From assembly GCF_964283195.1 (NCBI RefSeq), contig NZ_CAXYLH010000002.1: a stretch of 64,000 nucleotides of DNA; one strand, given 5' to 3'. Both the position numbers and the translations under genes were made by a program. Position 1 is the stretch's first letter. Each line of letters begins with the position of its first letter. The notes beneath the pieces were generated by a model. It was given only the letters and a program-made list of their open reading frames with translations, was not told the DNA's origin and did no database searches. Positions 36,912 to 46,398 of this stretch are shown here, piece after piece. This stretch comes from Paratractidigestivibacter sp003150175. Lineage in GTDB: Bacteria; Actinomycetota; Coriobacteriia; Coriobacteriales; Atopobiaceae.

Positions 36912-39536
36912 ATGCCCGCTAACCGCAGCAAAAACGCAGCAAAGAAGGGCTCGAAGGGGCGCGGCAAGGCTGCCGCGCCCCGCGAGCTCATGCTCACCGA
37001 CGCGCAGCGCGACATCGCGGGCGTCGTGGTGGCGGTCATCGCCGTCGCCATGTTCGTCTCGGTGGTCTCGCCCTCGAGCGCCGTGGTGACGAGCGCCGTG
37101 GGCCATGCGCTCATGCTCTCGTTTGGCACCGGCGCGGTGCTCGTGCCCATCGCGCTTTTCCTCTTTGCCACAACCTTCTTCATGGGGGAGGACGGGCCGT
37201 TCTCCGGCCATGTGGCGGGGGGCCTCGCGCTCATCGTGTTCTCCGTTCTCGCCATGCTCTCGCTCAACCAGCCGGGCGTGGGCGACGCCCCCGAGCTCGC
37301 GCTCGAGGCCGAGCACGTCGTCGAGGCCGGCGGCTACGTTGGCGGGTTTGTCGCGTTCTGGCTCGTCAAGCTCGTGGGCGTCATCGTAGGCAACGTCGTG
37401 CTCGTGGGCGTCATCGCCGCGGGCGTCGTCGTGTGCGGGTTCTCGATCTCCGGCGCGGTGTCCCGCATCGGCGCGGGCGTCGAGGACCTTCGCGAGGACG
37501 TCGCCGCCAGGCGCGAGGAGCGCCTGGCCGAACGCGCGGAGACCCGCTCGCTCACGAGGACCCAGGCGCCCGAGCGCGCACCGAAGGCCGCCCCCGCGGC
37601 GCGCCAGCAGTCCCTCTTCGACGAGACGGGGGAGGGCGACGCGCGCTTCCTCGGCGACCGAAAGACGAGCGTCCTCAAGCGCGGCCGCGGACAGCAGGCG
37701 TCCCAGGGTGCCCAGGCGGCCGAAGCCGAGCCCGCGCCTGCCAAGTCCTCAAAGAGCTCTGCGTCGACCTCGATGGCCGACGACTTCATGGCCATGGACG
37801 ACCTCACGGACGTCGAGGACGCCGCCACGGCGCTCCTCTCGCCAAAGAAGAACCGCCTCTCCAAGCTGAAGGTGGAGGCCGCCTCGCGCAAGCAGAAGGC
37901 CCAGAAGCACTCCACCTCCGACGACGCCGCCCCCGAGCCCGCCACGATCAAGCTCGACAAACAGGCACAGGTGCCCGACTTCCTCGCGAACGCCGCAAAG
38001 CCTGCGGCAGAGGCGGCCAAGGTCCCCGCGCCCCCGACCGAGATCAAGCGCCCCGGCGATGGCGACGAGTCCTATGAGCTGCCGCCCCTCACCATCCTCA
38101 AGGAGAACACGGGCTTCTCGGGCAGCTATGCGAACGACTCCGAGCTCTCCGGAACCGCCCAGAAGCTCCAGGGCACCCTGGAGGAGTTCGGCCTCACCTC
38201 GCGCGTCGAGGGCTGGATCGCCGGCCCTTCCGTCACCACCTTCAAGATCTCGATGGGCGAGGGCGAGCGCGTGAACAAGATCGTCAACCTCGAGGACGAC
38301 ATCGCGCTCTCGCTCGCGGCCAAGTCGGTGCGAATCTTCGCGCCGATCCCCGGCACCTCGCTCGTCGGCATCGAGATCCCGAACGAGAAGCCCCAGCCGG
38401 TCTACCTTTCTGACGTGCTGCCCTACGCCAAGGGCGGCCCGCTGGAGTGCGCCTTCGGCCGCGACTCCGAGGGCCGGCCTATCGTGGTCGACCTCTCGGG
38501 CCTGCCGCACCTGCTCGTCGCCGGCACCACCGGCTCGGGCAAGTCCGTGCTCCTCAACGCCATCGTCATGAGCATGCTCATGCGCGCCACGCCCGAGCAG
38601 GTCCGCCTGATCATGGTCGACCCCAAGCGCGTCGAGTTCACCGGCTACGCGGGCCTGCCGCACCTCTACGTTCCCGTGGTCACCGAGCCCCGCCAGGCGG
38701 CGAGCGCCCTTCAGTGGGGCGTGACCGAGATGGAGCGTCGCCTCAAGGTCTTCGAGCACTACAAGGTACGCGACATCAAGACCTTCAACGGCAACGTCGA
38801 CGGCGATAAATACGCCGACATGGAGAACCCTCCGAAGCACATGCCGTACTTCGTCATCGTCATCGACGAGCTCGCCGACCTCATGATGGTAGCCGGCAAG
38901 GACGTCGAGAGCTCCATCGTGCGCATCGCCCAGCTCGGCCGCGCCGCGGGCATCCACCTGATCGTCGCGACCCAGCGCCCCTCGGCCGACGTCGTCACGG
39001 GCCTCATCCGCGCCAACATCGACAATCGCGTCGCGCTCTCGGTCGACAACTCGCTCAACTCGCGCATCATCCTCGACCAGAAGGGCGCTGAGCAGCTCCT
39101 CGGCAAGGGCGACATGCTCGTCAAGCTCCGAGGAAAGAAGCCCATCCGCGCCCAGGGCTGCTGGGTCTCGGACTCCGAGATCGAGCAGACCGTCAAGTAC
39201 ATCAAGGAGCAGGTCACGGCCGACTACCACGAGGACATCCTCACCGCGGTCGTGCCCAACGCGCCCGGCTCGCCCGCCGGCCCCGACGCCCCGAAGGACG
39301 ACGACCCGCTGATCTGGGAGGCCGCGCGCATTGTCGTGGATTCTCAGCTCGGTTCGACCTCGAGCCTCCAGCGCGCGCTCTCGGTTGGGTATGCTAGGGC
39401 AGGCAGGATCATGGACATGCTCGAGGCCAAGGGAGTCGTCGGCCCCGCGAACGGCTCGAAGCCTCGCGAGGTGCTCCTGGACAAAGAAGGCCTTGAGGAC
39501 CTGAAGATGGCAGACACGGTGTACAAGGAGGTTTAG
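36912..39536 (+). CDS. ftsK: FtsK/SpoIIIE family DNA translocase
   Basis: This 874-residue septal DNA pump has about four membrane helices in residues 38-180, a charged Ala/Ser-rich linker (180-380) and the RecA-like motor with Walker A GTTGSGKS at 538-545 and Walker B VIVIDELADLMM. A C-terminal winged-helix gamma domain (from IWEAARIVVDSQLG) reads polar DNA motifs. It clears chromosome DNA from the septum and activates dimer resolution. It sits 3 bp after rnj and 6 bp before the RodZ-like gene. Confidence 0.96.
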   Translation: MPANRSKNAAKKGSKGRGKAAAPRELMLTDAQRDIAGVVVAVIAVAMFVSVVSPSSAVVTSAVGHALMLSFGTGAVLVPIALFLFATTFFMGEDGPFSGHVAGGLALIVFSVLAMLSLNQPGVGDAPELALEAEHVVEAGGYVGGFVAFWLVKLVGVIVGNVVLVGVIAAGVVVCGFSISGAVSRIGAGVEDLREDVAARREERLAERAETRSLTRTQAPERAPKAAPAARQQSLFDETGEGDARFLGDRKTSVLKRGRGQQASQGAQAAEAEPAPAKSSKSSASTSMADDFMAMDDLTDVEDAATALLSPKKNRLSKLKVEAASRKQKAQKHSTSDDAAPEPATIKLDKQAQVPDFLANAAKPAAEAAKVPAPPTEIKRPGDGDESYELPPLTILKENTGFSGSYANDSELSGTAQKLQGTLEEFGLTSRVEGWIAGPSVTTFKISMGEGERVNKIVNLEDDIALSLAAKSVRIFAPIPGTSLVGIEIPNEKPQPVYLSDVLPYAKGGPLECAFGRDSEGRPIVVDLSGLPHLLVAGTTGSGKSVLLNAIVMSMLMRATPEQVRLIMVDPKRVEFTGYAGLPHLYVPVVTEPRQAASALQWGVTEMERRLKVFEHYKVRDIKTFNGNVDGDKYADMENPPKHMPYFVIVIDELADLMMVAGKDVESSIVRIAQLGRAAGIHLIVATQRPSADVVTGLIRANIDNRVALSVDNSLNSRIILDQKGAEQLLGKGDMLVKLRGKKPIRAQGCWVSDSEIEQTVKYIKEQVTADYHEDILTAVVPNAPGSPAGPDAPKDDDPLIWEAARIVVDSQLGSTSSLQRALSVGYARAGRIMDMLEAKGVVGPANGSKPREVLLDKEGLEDLKMADTVYKEV

Positions 39537-39542
39537 CAGACG

Positions 39543-41249
39543 ATGATCCGTCGTCCTCGCTTCAGCGAGATGCTCGGCTCAAGGAGGCGCCAGCTGGGCC
39601 TCAGCATCCAGCAGGCGTCAAGTATCCTCCGCCTTCGGGAGGATGTCCTCGTCGCTTTCGAGGAGGGCGACTTCGAGCGCATGCCCCAGAGCGGCTACGC
39701 CCAGGGCATGCTCTCGTCGTACGCGCGCTACCTCGGTCTCAACCCCAGGCAGATCACCGACCTTTTCCAGGAAGAGCTCTACGAGTACGTCAACGGCTCT
39801 ACTTCCCATGAGCTCAGGCGCCACACGCGCGACGTGCAGGCGGGCCGCGGCGTCCGCGGCTACGACGTCGTCAACGAGGCGGGCTCCAGGCCTAAGGCCT
39901 ACGTCGAGTACCACGCGCTGCTGCCGGCCTCCGGCGGCCCCGCGGGCGACCTCGGCGCGTTCGCCACGACGACCTCAGCCACCCCGCGCCGCTCCATGCC
40001 GCTGGCGGGCTCCGGCCCCTCGGCCGCTGAGGCGTACAACTCCCAGAGCTTTGAGCAGGACACTGCCGGCGCCAGGCGCCGCAGGCCCTACAACGGAAAC
40101 ACCGCCAGGTACCCGGGCGAAGCCTCGGGGAGCAACCGCGCTGAGCGCCAGCGCAGGCGCAACTCCCAGCGCAGGCGCTACGAGCAGCAGTCAGACCCCT
40201 CCCGTAGGCTTCTCTCGAGCGACATGCGGGGCCCCGGCATCAACGACTCCGGCTACTCGGGGGAGCGCTACCTGCGCGACGAGGTGAGCACGAGGGCGGT
40301 CCGCCCCCGCGAGTACACCGACGACATGCGCTACGACGAGGGCGCGCGCCCCTACGAGCGCGCCTCCACCATCCGCGGCCGCAGGTCCTCGATGAACATC
40401 GCGGATACCGGCAGGCCCAACGTCCGCCGCCGCACCGGCTCCGACTATGCTCCGGCCCAGCGCGGCGGCGCGGGTGGCGGCCGCCAGGGCGGCAGGGGAG
40501 GGCGCTCGCCTCGCCCCTCCGCGGTCTCGCAGAACAAGATATTCATCGGGATCTTGATCCTCGCCGTCGTCCTCACGGCGATCATCGTGTTCTCCGTGAG
40601 CTCGTGCGTCGGCGGAAAGAACACCACGACCCCCGGCGCCATGACATCCGATTCCGGCAGCTCGGCCGCCACCGGCCAGTCGCAGGGCAACTCTTCTGCG
40701 CAGACGACGGCCCAGCAGACCTCGGCCAGCAAGGACTCGCAGTCCGCGAAGACCGGCGACGATGCCTCGGGCGCCGATGCCTCGAAGACCAAGGACGGCG
40801 AGACCTACGTCCCCACCGTCGTGAAGGTCTCGGTCTCCGCCGGGTCCTACACCTGGCTCGAGGTCACGAGCGACGGTAAGAGCGACGTCGCCGACTCCGT
40901 CACAGGCCCCTGGGAGAAGGAGTACACGGTGACCGACACCATCACCGTGCAGGCCGGCAACCCCTCGGCAGTCACGGTGACCAAGAACGGCGCGTCGGTG
41001 CCCTTCAACTCGAAGGCCTCCGGTCTCGGGTCCCTCTCCATCAAGGGGACGAAGCCCCCGGAGAAGACCTCCGATTCCGAGGCCTCGAAGACGGAAGCTT
41101 CCGGCACCGATTCCACCGACGAGTCCGGCTCGGACTCCGGATCGGGCAGCTCCAAGTCCGGTGCCAAGAGCTCATCCGGCAGCTCGTCCGCCTCCTCGAA
41201 GGGCACCTCCGCCCAGAGCTCGGACGGCGAGGAAGCGGCCGTCGAATAG
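39543..41249 (+). CDS. RodZ-like HTH / DUF4115 membrane protein
   Basis: This 568-residue single-pass protein has an N-terminal HTH_25 domain (residues 4-80, LGSRRRQLGLSIQQASSILR). A long Arg/Gly/Ser-rich disordered region follows, with one membrane helix near 332-356 (IFIGILILAVVLTAIIVFSV), and a DUF4115-like beta domain (about 420-505, SAGSYTWLEVTSDGKSD). A Ser/Lys/Glu-rich tail ends the protein. That order matches RodZ, which links MreB and cell shape, but the cytoplasmic linker (about 250 residues) is much longer than usual and no mreB is in the window. It may have a different morphological role in Coriobacteriia. Confidence 0.75.
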   Translation: MIRRPRFSEMLGSRRRQLGLSIQQASSILRLREDVLVAFEEGDFERMPQSGYAQGMLSSYARYLGLNPRQITDLFQEELYEYVNGSTSHELRRHTRDVQAGRGVRGYDVVNEAGSRPKAYVEYHALLPASGGPAGDLGAFATTTSATPRRSMPLAGSGPSAAEAYNSQSFEQDTAGARRRRPYNGNTARYPGEASGSNRAERQRRRNSQRRRYEQQSDPSRRLLSSDMRGPGINDSGYSGERYLRDEVSTRAVRPREYTDDMRYDEGARPYERASTIRGRRSSMNIADTGRPNVRRRTGSDYAPAQRGGAGGGRQGGRGGRSPRPSAVSQNKIFIGILILAVVLTAIIVFSVSSCVGGKNTTTPGAMTSDSGSSAATGQSQGNSSAQTTAQQTSASKDSQSAKTGDDASGADASKTKDGETYVPTVVKVSVSAGSYTWLEVTSDGKSDVADSVTGPWEKEYTVTDTITVQAGNPSAVTVTKNGASVPFNSKASGLGSLSIKGTKPPEKTSDSEASKTEASGTDSTDESGSDSGSGSSKSGAKSSSGSSSASSKGTSAQSSDGEEAAVE

Positions 41250-41256
41250 CCCCGAA

Positions 41257-41295
41257 CGCGGCGCCGGAAGCTTAACCGGCGCCGCGATGGTTTCT
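41257..41295 (+). terminator. Terminator after the rnj-ftsK-RodZ-like operon
   Basis: A perfect 11-bp GC stem (41257-41267 with 41276-41286) and an 8-nt loop are followed by a T-rich stretch (GGTTTCTTTG). Confidence 0.8.
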
Positions 41296-41331
41296 TTGTA
41301 ACCCGCACCCAAGCAAAGGAGATGGACCCAC

Positions 41332-41829
41332 ATGGCCAAGGAATGCAGCTTCGATGTCGTCTCGACCGTCGACATGCAGGAGGTCGACAACGCCTACCAG
41401 CAGGCGGCGCGCGAGCTATCACAGCGATACGATCTCAAGGGCACGGGCGCCGCGCTCGATCTCTCGAAGAAGGATGGCGTCTTCAAGCTCGAGGCCCCTT
41501 CCGAGTTCGTCGCCTCCCAGGTCCGCGACGTCCTCGGCGGCAAGCTGACCAAGCGCGGGATCGATCTTTCCGCCGTTCGCTGGGACAAGGTCGAGGCCGC
41601 GTCCGGCATGAGCGTCCGCCAGTCCGGGCGCATCATCCAGGGCATTGACCAGGACACCGCAAAGAAGATCGCGAAGGACATCCGCGACCTCAAGCTCAAG
41701 TGCAAGCCGACCGTCGAGGGCGATAAGCTCCGCATCTCGTCCGCGTCGCGCGACGTCCTGCAGCAGGTCATCGCCGCGCTCAAGCAGAACGACTACGGCC
41801 AGCCCCTCCAGTTCGTCAACTATCGTTAG
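41332..41829 (+). CDS. YajQ family protein (nucleotide/RNA-binding)
   Basis: This 165-residue YajQ family protein (PF04461) has two ferredoxin-like domains. Family marks are SFDVVSTVDMQEVDNAYQQA near the start, ISQRYDLKGT-like QRYDLKGTGA, and the C-terminal QVIAALKQNDYGQPLQFVNY. Some homologues bind cyclic-di-GMP or nucleic acid; the ligand here is unknown. AAAGGAGATGG precedes the ATG. It lies 10 bp before rimO. Confidence 0.95.
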   Translation: MAKECSFDVVSTVDMQEVDNAYQQAARELSQRYDLKGTGAALDLSKKDGVFKLEAPSEFVASQVRDVLGGKLTKRGIDLSAVRWDKVEAASGMSVRQSGRIIQGIDQDTAKKIAKDIRDLKLKCKPTVEGDKLRISSASRDVLQQVIAALKQNDYGQPLQFVNYR

Positions 41830-41839
41830 GATTCACCCC

Positions 41840-43183
41840 ATGCCTATGGATTCGCCCCTCGGCAAGATCCTCTTCATCACCCTCGGCTGCGCGAAGAACG
41901 AGGTCGACACCGACCGCATGCGCGCGCTTCTGCTCGCCGCCGGCTTTGCGGAGGCCGACGGCGTCGATGACGCCGACGCGGCCATCGTGAACACCTGCTC
42001 CTTCCTCGCCTCCGCGACCGAGGAGTCCGTCGAGGCTACCCTCGAGCTCGCCGAGGGCCGCGCGGAGGGCGTCAGGACCTGCCCCATCATCATGTGCGGC
42101 TGCGTCCCCTCGCGCTACGGCGACGACCTCCCCGAGCAGCTGCCCGAGGTCGCGGCCTTTGTCAAGGCCGACGACGAGGACGGCATCGTCGGGGTCGTCG
42201 CGGATGTCCTCGGCATCTCCGTCGCGGCGCCCGTCCTCGACGCCGGAGCGATGCTCCGCACCGTCCAGGGCGCTTCCGCTTTCGTGAAGATCTCCGAGGG
42301 CTGTGACCGCTTCTGCGCGTTCTGCGCGATCCCTTACATCCGCGGCCGCTACCACAGCCGCCCGGCCGACGAGATCGTCGCAGAGGTCTCGGCCCTTATG
42401 GAGCAGGGCGTCCGCGAGGTCATTCTCATCGGCCAGGACACCGGCATCTGGGGCTCCGACTTCGAGGGCGACCAGACCCTCGCCAAGCTGCTCGTTCGCG
42501 TGGCCGAGGCCGTCAGGCCCTACTCCGGCTGGGTGAGGGTGCTCTACCTCCAGCCCGAGGGCATGACCGACGAGCTCATCGCCGCTATCCGCGACACCCC
42601 TGAGGTACTTCCCTACATCGATATCCCCATCCAGCACTGCTCCGAGCGCGTGCTCAAGGCCATGGGCCGCTCCGGCGACCCCGAGCAGCTCCACGCGCTC
42701 TTCGCGAGGCTGCGCGACGAGATCCCCGGCATGGTCCTGCGCACCACGGGCTTGGCGGGCTTCCCCGGCGAGACCGACGAGGAGGCCGACGAGCTCTACG
42801 ACTTCATCGAGGCGGAGGAGTTCGACTACACCTCGGTCTTCGCCTACTCGCAGGAGGAGGGCACCCGCGCCGCGGCGATGCCCGACCAGGTGGACGAGGA
42901 CGTCAAGCTCGAGCGCACCCAGCGGCTCATCGACCTCGTGGAGGAGCTGGGCTTCTCTGCAACGGCCAAGCACGTCGGCGAGCGCGTCAAGGTGATCATC
43001 GACGGCGTCGAGGAGACCGAGGACGGGGTCGAGCTCATCGGCCACACCTGGTTCCAGGCCCCCGACTGCGACGGCGCTGTCCACATCCAGAGCGGCGAGG
43101 CGGCGGTCGGCGACATCGTGACCGTGGACCTCGTCGACTCCTTCTGCTACGAGATGGTCGGTACGATCGTCGAGGAGGCGTAA
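41840..43183 (+). CDS. rimO: Ribosomal protein S12 methylthiotransferase
   Basis: This 447-residue radical-SAM enzyme adds a methylthio group to an aspartate of S12. It has an N-terminal MTTase domain (ITLGCAKNEVDTDRM), the radical SAM triad C155, C159, C162 in CDRFCAFCAIPYIRG, and a C-terminal TRAM domain. The ATG at 41840 has AGGA 8 bp upstream; the ATG at 41846 is the alternative. Its paralogue MiaB is at 49693-51051. The pgsA gene follows after 6 bp. Confidence 0.95.
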   Translation: MPMDSPLGKILFITLGCAKNEVDTDRMRALLLAAGFAEADGVDDADAAIVNTCSFLASATEESVEATLELAEGRAEGVRTCPIIMCGCVPSRYGDDLPEQLPEVAAFVKADDEDGIVGVVADVLGISVAAPVLDAGAMLRTVQGASAFVKISEGCDRFCAFCAIPYIRGRYHSRPADEIVAEVSALMEQGVREVILIGQDTGIWGSDFEGDQTLAKLLVRVAEAVRPYSGWVRVLYLQPEGMTDELIAAIRDTPEVLPYIDIPIQHCSERVLKAMGRSGDPEQLHALFARLRDEIPGMVLRTTGLAGFPGETDEEADELYDFIEAEEFDYTSVFAYSQEEGTRAAAMPDQVDEDVKLERTQRLIDLVEELGFSATAKHVGERVKVIIDGVEETEDGVELIGHTWFQAPDCDGAVHIQSGEAAVGDIVTVDLVDSFCYEMVGTIVEEA

Positions 43184-43189
43184 GGCCCC

Positions 43190-43810
43190 ATGGGCTCAAA
43201 GAAGGCAGGGAAGGCCACCGGCGGCCTTTGGACTCCGGCCAACATCGTGACCACCGTCCGTGTCGTCCTCGTGCCGCTGTGGCTCCTCGTGGCCGAGCTC
43301 CTGTGCCCGGCCGGGCTCAACGGGGCCACTATCGACGCCGGCATGCTCGCGGCGTTCGTGTTCTTTGTGATCCTCTCGCTCACGGACAAGCTCGACGGCT
43401 ACCTCGCGCGCAGCAGGGGAGAAGTGACCACCTTCGGCAAGTTCCTCGACCCTATCGCAGACAAGCTCGTGGTCATCGTCGCCCTGTGCTTCCTGCTCGA
43501 GCACGGGATGGCGAGCTCGTGGGTGCTCCTGGTCATCGTCGCCCGCGAGTTCCTCGTGAGCGGCCTTCGCATGGTCATCGCCTCCAAGGGCGTCGTCGTT
43601 GCGGCAAGCAACCTCGGCAAGTGGAAGACCGCCACGACGATGGTATCGATCTCGGGGCTGCTGCTTTGCATGGCGCTGCCCGCGGGGCAGGCCCTCGACG
43701 TCCTTAACCTCATCTCGCAGGTGCTCCTGTTCGCCGCGGTCGTGCTCACCGCATGGTCCGGCGTCGATTACTTCCTCAAGGGCTGGAAATACCTCGTGGA
43801 GGCCGACTGA
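43190..43810 (+). CDS. pgsA: CDP-diacylglycerol-glycerol-3-phosphate 3-phosphatidyltransferase
   Basis: This 206-residue membrane enzyme of phosphatidylglycerol synthesis has the CDP-alcohol phosphotransferase motif seen as DKLDGYLARSRGEVTTFGKF followed by DPIADK. The N-terminus TPANIVTTVRVVLVPLWLL is typical. About five or six membrane segments are present. It is 6 bp from rimO and 1 bp from the CinA-domain gene, so it belongs to the yajQ-rimO-pgsA-cinA operon. A second CDP-alcohol phosphotransferase is at the right window edge. Confidence 0.93.
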   Translation: MGSKKAGKATGGLWTPANIVTTVRVVLVPLWLLVAELLCPAGLNGATIDAGMLAAFVFFVILSLTDKLDGYLARSRGEVTTFGKFLDPIADKLVVIVALCFLLEHGMASSWVLLVIVAREFLVSGLRMVIASKGVVVAASNLGKWKTATTMVSISGLLLCMALPAGQALDVLNLISQVLLFAAVVLTAWSGVDYFLKGWKYLVEAD

Positions 43811-43811
43811 C

Positions 43812-44330
43812 ATGGCATGCGACCGCGCGATCCTGGAACAGGACGATGAGCTCTACGAGGCTGCGGCGAGGCTGGTCTTAAGGGCGACTGAGCTGGGGCT
43901 CACCGTCGGTACTGCGGAGTCCTGCACGGGAGGCCTTGTGAGCGGTTGCCTCACGGCGGTGCCGGGCTCCTCGGCGGTCGTGCGCGGCGGCGTCGTGAGC
44001 TACGCCATCCCCGTGAAGCACGAGGTCCTCGGGGTTCCCTACGAGGGAATCCTCGGGGTGCCGCAGATCGGCGCGGTGTCCTCCGAGTGCGCCAAGGCAA
44101 TGGCCGAGGGCGCACGGAGGGTGCTCAGCTGCGACGTCGCGGTCTCGACCACGGGCATCGCGGGCCCTGGCGGTGCCGAGCCCGGAAAGCCCGTCGGAAC
44201 CGTGTGGATGGCCGTAGCGACGGCTGATGGCACGAAGTCGTGGCTCCACTGCTTCGAGGGCGACCGAGCCGACGTGCGGCGCCTCGCCTGCAGGGCCGCC
44301 ATCGGGCATCTTCTTGAATCTCTTGTGTAA
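43812..44330 (+). CDS. CinA C-terminal domain protein (NMN amidohydrolase-like)
   Basis: This 172-residue protein corresponds to the PncC/CinA C-terminal domain (PF02464), which deamidates nicotinamide mononucleotide. Marks are GTAESCTGGLVSGCLT, GGVVSYAIPVKHEVLGV and STTGIAGPGGAEPGKPVGTVW. The CinA N-terminal domain is absent, as in stand-alone PncC. It starts 1 bp after pgsA and sits just upstream of recA, a common actinobacterial and firmicute order. Confidence 0.92.
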   Translation: MACDRAILEQDDELYEAAARLVLRATELGLTVGTAESCTGGLVSGCLTAVPGSSAVVRGGVVSYAIPVKHEVLGVPYEGILGVPQIGAVSSECAKAMAEGARRVLSCDVAVSTTGIAGPGGAEPGKPVGTVWMAVATADGTKSWLHCFEGDRADVRRLACRAAIGHLLESLV

Positions 44331-44337
44331 ATCGGCG

Positions 44338-44405
44338 GGGAAGCGAAGTCTGACCTTAGCTTCCCTGAGCAGATAATCGCCCCTGCCGGCCCTGTTGGCA
44401 GGGGC
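44338..44405 (+). terminator. Two hairpins after the CinA-domain gene
   Basis: A perfect 7-bp stem (44338-44344 with 44359-44365) is followed by a perfect 9-bp GC stem (44379-44387 with 44397-44405). No long T run follows, so termination is likely but not certain. Confidence 0.6.
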
Positions 44406-44507
44406 GGATTCGTGCCGCGAGTCTTTTAAGGAAGGTTCCCGGCAGATACGCGGCAGTCATTGGACAGATTGCCGCAAGGCGCCTTTGGTAGATTTCCCTC
44501 ATGTTCG

Positions 44508-44536
44508 TTGACCAAGAACGGCTGTTCGATTAGTAT
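44508..44536 (+). promoter_or_regulatory. recA promoter with LexA box
   Basis: TTGACC (44508-44513) and TAGTAT (44531-44536) are 17 bp apart. The spacer holds a perfect SOS box, GAACGGCTGTTC (44516-44527), of the GAAC-N4-GTTC type used by Gram-positive LexA. LexA binding here would block RNA polymerase directly. Confidence 0.85.
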
Positions 44537-44566
44537 TGGCTTCATCGAATCAAAGAGGGAGTTCAC

Positions 44567-45691
44567 ATGGCAAAGGCTAAGAGCGCCATCGTTAAGGAAA
44601 TCAAGCCCCGGACCACCGGCGAGGAGCGCGACAAGGCGATCGCCGACACCACGGCGGAGATCATAAAGAAGTTCGGCAAGGGCTCGATCATGAAGTACGG
44701 CGACGACGGCCCGAACTACGAGGTCGAGGCCATTCCCACCGGCTCCATCGCGCTCGACAACGCCCTCGGCATCGGCGGCATTCCCCGCGGCCGCATCGTC
44801 GAGATCTACGGCCCCGAGTCCTCCGGCAAGACCACCCTCTCGCTCGAGATCCTCGCAGAGGCCCAGGCGCTCGGCGGCGTCGTCGCGTTCATCGACGCCG
44901 AACACGCCCTCGACCCCGGCTACGCCGCCCGCATCGGCGTGGACATCGACGAGGTGCTCATCTCGCAGCCCGACACCGGCGAGCAGGCGCTCGAGATCTG
45001 CGACATGCTCGTGCGCTCAGGCGCCATCGACGTCGTCGTAATTGACTCCGTCGCGGCCCTCACCCCCCGCGCCGAGATCGAGGGAGAGATCGGCGACTCC
45101 ACGGTCGGCCTCCAGGCCCGCCTCATGAGCCAGGCCCTCCGCAAACTCGCGGGCTCTCTCTCCAAGTCCAACACCACCTGTATCTTCATCAACCAGCTCC
45201 GCGAGAAGATCGGCGTCATGTTCGGCAACCCCGAGACCACTCCTGGCGGCCGCGCCCTCAAGTTCTTCTCGTCCGTGCGCCTTGACATCCGCAGGATCGA
45301 CACCCATAAGGACTCGCACGGCAACGCGATCGGCAACCGCGTGCGCGTCAAGGTCGTGAAGAACAAGGTGGCGCCGCCCTTCAAGCAGTGCGAGTTCGAC
45401 ATCATGTACGGGGAGGGCATCTCCAAGGAGGGCTCGATCCTCGACATGGGCGTCGACTACAAGATCATCGATAAATCCGGTTCCTGGTTCTCCTACGGCG
45501 ACGAGCGCCTCGGCCAGGGCCGGGAGGCCGCAAAGCACTTCCTCGCCGAGAACCCCGACCTGCGCGACGAGCTCGAGCACAAGATCCGCGTCGCCTGTGG
45601 CCTTGAGCTCGGCGACGAGCGCGTCGGCGAGCCCGTGCCGGGCGTCGATCTCGACCTCGACGGCTCCACTCACCTCACGAGCGGCGAGTAA
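44567..45691 (+). CDS. recA: Recombinase RecA
   Basis: This 374-residue recombinase drives strand exchange and stimulates LexA self-cleavage. Walker A GPESSGKTT is at residues 82-90. Other marks are the CIFINQLREKIGVMFGNPET loop-2 region and the GGRALKFFSSVRLDIR segment. It carries an N-terminal extension of about 15 residues (Lys-rich) relative to E. coli. GAGGGAG precedes the ATG. Its TAA overlaps the recX ATG by one base. Its promoter has a LexA box. Confidence 0.98.
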   Translation: MAKAKSAIVKEIKPRTTGEERDKAIADTTAEIIKKFGKGSIMKYGDDGPNYEVEAIPTGSIALDNALGIGGIPRGRIVEIYGPESSGKTTLSLEILAEAQALGGVVAFIDAEHALDPGYAARIGVDIDEVLISQPDTGEQALEICDMLVRSGAIDVVVIDSVAALTPRAEIEGEIGDSTVGLQARLMSQALRKLAGSLSKSNTTCIFINQLREKIGVMFGNPETTPGGRALKFFSSVRLDIRRIDTHKDSHGNAIGNRVRVKVVKNKVAPPFKQCEFDIMYGEGISKEGSILDMGVDYKIIDKSGSWFSYGDERLGQGREAAKHFLAENPDLRDELEHKIRVACGLELGDERVGEPVPGVDLDLDGSTHLTSGE

Positions 45692-46368
45692 TGCCCGCAT
45701 TCGAGCCCGAAGGCTGCGTCAGCTGGGACGTCGTCATGCCCGACCGCGACGCCCCGCGCTACGGCTGGCGCCCGCTCAAGGCGAAGGTCATGCTGGAGAC
45801 CTGTGACGGCGAGGAGACCTGGTCTGTTCCTGTGGCAGTGGGACGCAAGCTCGCCTCCCTCAGGAAGTCCCGGGGAGGCGAGCTCGGCTCTCGCGCAGAG
45901 CTCGCCTACGAGGTGCACAAGGCCTCTAAGGTGGCGGGCAGGCGCCGGCTGGAGTCTCTCCTCAACAAACGAGACTATTCCTCCGCCGAGCTTAAAGAAA
46001 AGCTCGCCTCCGACGGCTACTCGATCGAGACCACCGATGCGCTCATCGCCGCCGCCGTCTCCGGCGGGGCCGTGAACGACGCGCGCTTCGCCGACGTCTT
46101 CATCCGCTCGAAGATCTACGCCGGGTGGGGGAGGCAGAAGATCGAGCGTGAGCTCTCGCGCAAGGGCGTCGAGGCGGAGTCAATCCCCGGTTGGCCCGAG
46201 GAGTACTTCGAGGAGGGCTCCGAGCTCGAGCGCGCCCGCGAGCTCGCCTCCAGGCGCCGCCCGACCGGGAAGAACGACTTCCAGAAGACCGTGAGGTACC
46301 TCTGCAACAAGGGCTTCTCGATGAATATCGCAATCGATGCCGCGAAGTCCGCGCTCGACCAGTCGTAG
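45691..46368 (+). CDS. recX: Regulatory protein RecX
   Basis: This 225-residue RecX limits RecA filament growth. Its three-helix repeats are in residues about 75-220, with the family patterns LLNKRDYSSAELKEKLASDG and NDARFADVFIRSKIYAGWGRQKI. The first 70 residues are an extra N-terminal region (starting MPAFEPEGCVSWDVV) not part of the core. It starts in the recA stop codon (one-base overlap), giving coupled and SOS-controlled expression. Confidence 0.9.
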   Translation: MPAFEPEGCVSWDVVMPDRDAPRYGWRPLKAKVMLETCDGEETWSVPVAVGRKLASLRKSRGGELGSRAELAYEVHKASKVAGRRRLESLLNKRDYSSAELKEKLASDGYSIETTDALIAAAVSGGAVNDARFADVFIRSKIYAGWGRQKIERELSRKGVEAESIPGWPEEYFEEGSELERARELASRRRPTGKNDFQKTVRYLCNKGFSMNIAIDAAKSALDQS

Positions 46369-46398
46369 CCGCCGCGCTACCTTTCGCCTTACGTTTGT

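Noticed and set aside
44331..44566. Small RNA gene (SRP or 6S) before recA
   Set aside because: The hairpins there do not show the conserved SRP or 6S motifs; they look like a terminator region and the recA promoter.
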